The notes under the pieces were generated by a model that ran no database searches, was not told the DNA's origin, and saw only the letters and a list, made by a program, of their open reading frames with translations. DNA of 14,932 bases, taken from NCBI GenBank assembly GCA_047623945.1, contig JBLHOT010000090.1, positions 1-14,932 on the forward strand. The letters are read 5' to 3'. The position numbers and the translations under genes were made by a program. Shown here piece by piece: positions 14,315 through 14,932 of this stretch. Within the stretch, counting starts at the first letter, position 1. Every line of letters starts with the position of its first letter. Origin of the DNA: Arcticibacterium sp047623945 (GTDB lineage Bacteria; Bacteroidota; Bacteroidia; Cytophagales; Spirosomataceae).

Positions 14315-14932
14315 TTACTGACTACACCTTGGTTTATTTTTATTGAGAATATCTGTTTTGGTATAATCACTTGTCAATACAGGCTTCCATTTAAAATCTG
14401 TTAATTGGGTAACGGTAAAGTTTTCTTTTGGGTTGTTAGATAGTAGTTTTCGAGTGAAATCATCTTCGATTCTTTTTAATTTGTCAAGGTCGCAAGCGGA
14501 TAATTCTCCTTTCTCGGCCAGTGCTCCTAGTTTATCTATTTCACCTGGTTTTATTCCTTTATTCAATTTTACTGTTACTGTTTTCTTATTATCAATGCGT
14601 TGAACGGTAAACAATCCTTCAATATCATCAGAGATATAATACGTATTGAATTGGTATTTGCCACCTGTGGTATAAATAGCAGCATCTGTAAGGCAAGGAG
14701 AAGATTTACTAACAATTCTTGTGTTCGTTCGGTCGATTAGGCCATCTGGAAATAATACTTCCATTGCCTGTTGTATTGCCAACTGCCCCATCACCAGACC
14801 ATCAAAGAGGTGCCCATGAAATTTGACTAGATCTTCCAAGTCTATGTTTTGAATATTGCCCAAGCGACCTTTTGAAAAATCTGTGTCATTTACTCTCATT
14901 TCCGTTTTAACTTTTGTTTGCCTTTTAGGCAA
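14315..14932 (-). CDS. FmdE-family protein (formylmethanofuran dehydrogenase subunit E-like domain), N-terminus probably outside the window
   Basis: The frame is open from the TAA at 14315-14317 to the window edge (205 codons visible). The only in-window alternatives to an upstream start are a TTG exactly at the edge and an ATG at 14897-14899, so it is probably truncated at its 5' end. Residues 31-45 (counted from the edge) read DLEDLVKFHGHLFDG, followed by LVMGQLAIQQAM and, later, SSPCLTDAAIYTTGGK. This order (HGH...G, helix, then Cys-x-x-D-A...TGG) is that of the FmdE domain. The usual HGHxCPG is HGHLFDG here, so one conserved Cys is missing, and no C-terminal CxxC zinc finger is seen. The biochemical role of FmdE-like proteins outside methanogens is unclear. 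It is convergent with the copper cluster and sits just behind the araA remnant; no functional link to copper is evident. Confidence 0.75.
   Translation of the reverse strand: MPKRQTKVKTEMRVNDTDFSKGRLGNIQNIDLEDLVKFHGHLFDGLVMGQLAIQQAMEVLFPDGLIDRTNTRIVSKSSPCLTDAAIYTTGGKYQFNTYYISDDIEGLFTVQRIDNKKTVTVKLNKGIKPGEIDKLGALAEKGELSACDLDKLKRIEDDFTRKLLSNNPKENFTVTQLTDFKWKPVLTSDYTKTDILNKNKPRCSQ

Noticed and set aside
1..14932. Insertion sequences, integrase, CRISPR array, tRNA or rRNA genes
   Set aside because: No transposase or integrase motifs, no regularly spaced repeats and no tRNA-like cloverleaf were seen on either strand.

Overview
The window looks like part of a Bacteroidota chromosome, probably a Cytophagales- or Flavobacteriia-like organism. 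It is AT-rich, start codons sit in A-rich leaders with no clear Shine-Dalgarno sequence, one promoter matches the Bacteroidota -7 element TAnnTTTG, and the proteins have Bacteroidota-type features (a HYC_CC_PP protein, lipoproteins, a long CusA). The genus cannot be read from the sequence.

Layout. Positions 1-829 (minus) hold a lipoprotein-type N-acetylmuramoyl-L-alanine amidase whose C-terminus is cut by the window edge. A 199-base divergent intergenic region follows. The plus strand then carries a copper/silver homeostasis cluster: a small HYC_CC_PP protein (1029-1451), the RND pump CusA (1555-5379), a TolC/CusC outer-membrane channel (5376-6614), a lipoprotein with a heavy-metal-binding domain (6639-6929), a strong intrinsic terminator (6939-6973), a 73-aa protein (6995-7216), an APC-family permease (7249-8556), the Cu+ P-type ATPase CopA (8587-11076), the adaptor CusB (11073-12359), a 231-base gap with two hairpins, and a multicopper oxidase (12591-14048). 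On the minus strand follow a decayed 3' fragment of L-arabinose isomerase (about 14107-14270) and an FmdE-family protein (14315-14932) that probably starts outside the window.

How the genes fit together. CopA would move Cu+ (or Ag+) from cytoplasm to periplasm. CusA, CusB and CusC would form a tripartite pump expelling it across the outer membrane. The multicopper oxidase would oxidise periplasmic Cu+ to the less toxic Cu2+. The metal-binding lipoprotein and the HYC_CC_PP protein could bind or hand over metal. CusA keeps the equivalents of all three E. coli copper-binding methionines and CopA has the Cu+-ATPase signature in its last two membrane helices, so copper/silver is better supported than zinc/cobalt/cadmium.

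The unusual points are: cusB is separated from cusA-cusC by a terminator and a three-gene block (73-aa protein, APC permease, copA); CusA is about 225 residues longer than E. coli CusA, with extra membrane helices; the oxidase has lost one arginine of its twin-arginine motif; the HYC_CC_PP gene may be translated from a leaderless mRNA with a GTG start; and the araA remnant marks a rearranged right-hand edge. No copper-responsive regulator, integrase, transposase, tRNA or CRISPR array is visible.
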